Shown here: piece after piece, positions 6,323 through 7,028 of the stretch | How the letters are laid out: each line of letters begins with the position of its first letter | Position numbering within the stretch: position 1 is the stretch's first letter | Source of the DNA: Bacillota bacterium | GTDB lineage: Bacteria; Bacillota; Clostridia; Oscillospirales; CAG-272 | Reading direction: 5' to 3' | DNA: 7,028 nucleotides | Assembly: GCA_021199825.1 (NCBI GenBank) | Contig: JAJQHI010000180.1 | Coordinates: forward strand, 1-7,028 | Translations under genes and position numbers: made by a program | Notes under the pieces: model-generated | Database searches by the model: none | Told to the model about the DNA's origin: nothing | What the model saw: the letters and a program-made list of their open reading frames with translations, nothing else

Positions 6323-7028
6323 TTATTTGCGCCATTCGGTGAAAAATCCCGAATCTGAGGGCTTCTCGCCTGCGGCATAAAGATGTGATATGTCGCCAAA
6401 ATACTTCATGCGAAAGGCGACGTCTCCTTTTACAACCTCCTCTGTAGAGACAAGCGTAACGGAAGATGGAGCGACAAAGAAATTTTGCCAGAGTACAGGT
6501 GCTGACACTGAAAGCAAATGCGAAAGCATTACAAACATCACACCAAGATGACAGAAGAAGAGTATTGTATCTCCGTTTCCGCCATCGGTGTGATAGAAGT
6601 TGCCGCAGCGAGTATATCCGTACCCCTCTAAAATCTCATCAATGCCACTATAGACACGCTGTGTCCATTCCTCAACATTTCCGCCTCTGCTCATTGTGGG
6701 TCCCTTATACCAATTATCCTTGTCATATAAATCCTCCTGCTCCGTCCACCATGACGGGAGGAAATCCCACGGCATGCGGTAGTAACCCTCAGGCATCCGC
6801 ACTACCGCGGGAAATTCAAGCATCCACGGTTTTGTAATAACGGTTCTGCCAAGCGGTTCAACACAGACGCGAGCCGTGTTTTGCGCGCGCCCCAAGGGTG
6901 AGCAGTATATATCGCGTATGCTGCCGAGTGTGGCTATTCTAGGAGCTAAAAGCTCCGCCTCATGCCAGCCCTTCGGCGTCAGAGAATCAATGCTGTAATC
7001 AGGATCAGCGTGACGTATAAAGTATAGC
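6323..7028 (-). CDS. Histidine phosphatase family protein (start just outside window)
   Basis: The frame is open to the right edge, with 234 residues visible, and the edge falls almost at the N-terminus because LYFIRHADPDY is normally the first strand of the fold. Only a few residues are probably missing. The phosphoglycerate-mutase-like (branch 2H) motifs are clear: RHA at visible 5-7 with the phospho-accepting His6, LTPKGWHEAELLA (16-28), YCSPLGRAQNTA (41-52), and FFCHLGV with the second catalytic His160. Such cytoplasmic enzymes remove phosphate from sugars, nucleotides or small metabolites, and the substrate cannot be predicted here. The middle region (about 75-125), rich in Trp, Tyr and Met, is the substrate-lid part and varies most in the family. 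An in-frame TTG at 6895 is an internal Leu of SPLGRAQ, not a start. No convincing terminator follows the TAA, so some read-through to the ATP-grasp gene is possible. Confidence 0.9.
   Translation of the reverse strand, partial: LYFIRHADPDYSIDSLTPKGWHEAELLAPRIATLGSIRDIYCSPLGRAQNTARVCVEPLGRTVITKPWMLEFPAVVRMPEGYYRMPWDFLPSWWTEQEDLYDKDNWYKGPTMSRGGNVEEWTQRVYSGIDEILEGYGYTRCGNFYHTDGGNGDTILFFCHLGVMFVMLSHLLSVSAPVLWQNFFVAPSSVTLVSTEEVVKGDVAFRMKYFGDISHLYAAGEKPSDSGFFTEWRK

Noticed and set aside
6466..6837. 123-aa open frame on the plus strand
   Set aside because: It lies wholly opposite the histidine phosphatase, shows no recognisable domain, has a basic low-complexity composition typical of antisense frames, and has no credible ribosome binding site.
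6893..6895. TTG as start of the histidine phosphatase
   Set aside because: Starting there would remove the catalytic RHA motif, which is encoded in frame upstream at about 7007-7015.
1..7028. CRISPR array, tRNA, insertion sequence or phage features
   Set aside because: No regularly spaced repeats, cloverleaf sequence, transposase frame or terminal inverted repeats with target duplications were seen.

Overview
The window looks like a chromosomal segment from a Gram-positive Firmicute, most likely a gut-type member of the class Clostridia. The evidence is an LTA-synthase-type envelope sulfatase, strong AGGAGG-like ribosome binding sites, frequent ATGA stop/start overlaps, a moderate GC content, and a short Ppx protein without the long C-terminal region of the enterobacterial enzyme. 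This placement is inference; no rRNA or other marker is present. I see no tRNA or rRNA gene, CRISPR array, insertion sequence or phage gene.

Layout. At the left edge (1-810, + strand) is the 3' end of a lipoteichoic-acid-synthase-like gene, closed by a clear intrinsic terminator at 819-842. Everything to its right is on the minus strand and converges on that terminator. Read in the direction of transcription from the right edge, the genes are: an almost complete histidine phosphatase (7028-6323); a promoter (TTGACA, 17 nt, TAAAAT) at 6278-6250; an ATP-grasp ligase (6189-4990, probable TTG start); a TtcA-family PP-loop ATPase (4993-4124) whose start overlaps the ATP-grasp stop as ATGA; a 253-nt structured spacer (4123-3871); an exopolyphosphatase/GppA-family protein (3870-2965); and polyphosphate kinase 1 (2968-851), again joined by ATGA.

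How they fit together. ppx and ppk form a tight two-gene polyphosphate module, with the degrading and synthesising enzymes translated from overlapping reading frames. The ATP-grasp and TtcA-like genes form a second translationally coupled pair behind a strong promoter. Whether the second pair reads through into ppx-ppk is open: the spacer holds only a weak terminator-like hairpin and a poor promoter candidate, plus a perfect 9-bp inverted repeat. Two starts are re-assigned here from ribosome binding sites: ppk to 2968 (705 aa) and the ATP-grasp gene to TTG at 6189 (399 aa).

Most of the window is ordinary housekeeping and accessory metabolism. The points worth a second look are the ATP-grasp/PP-loop pair of unknown substrate, the spacer at 3871-4123, and the coupled ppx-ppk arrangement. 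No gap between genes exceeds 300 bases.
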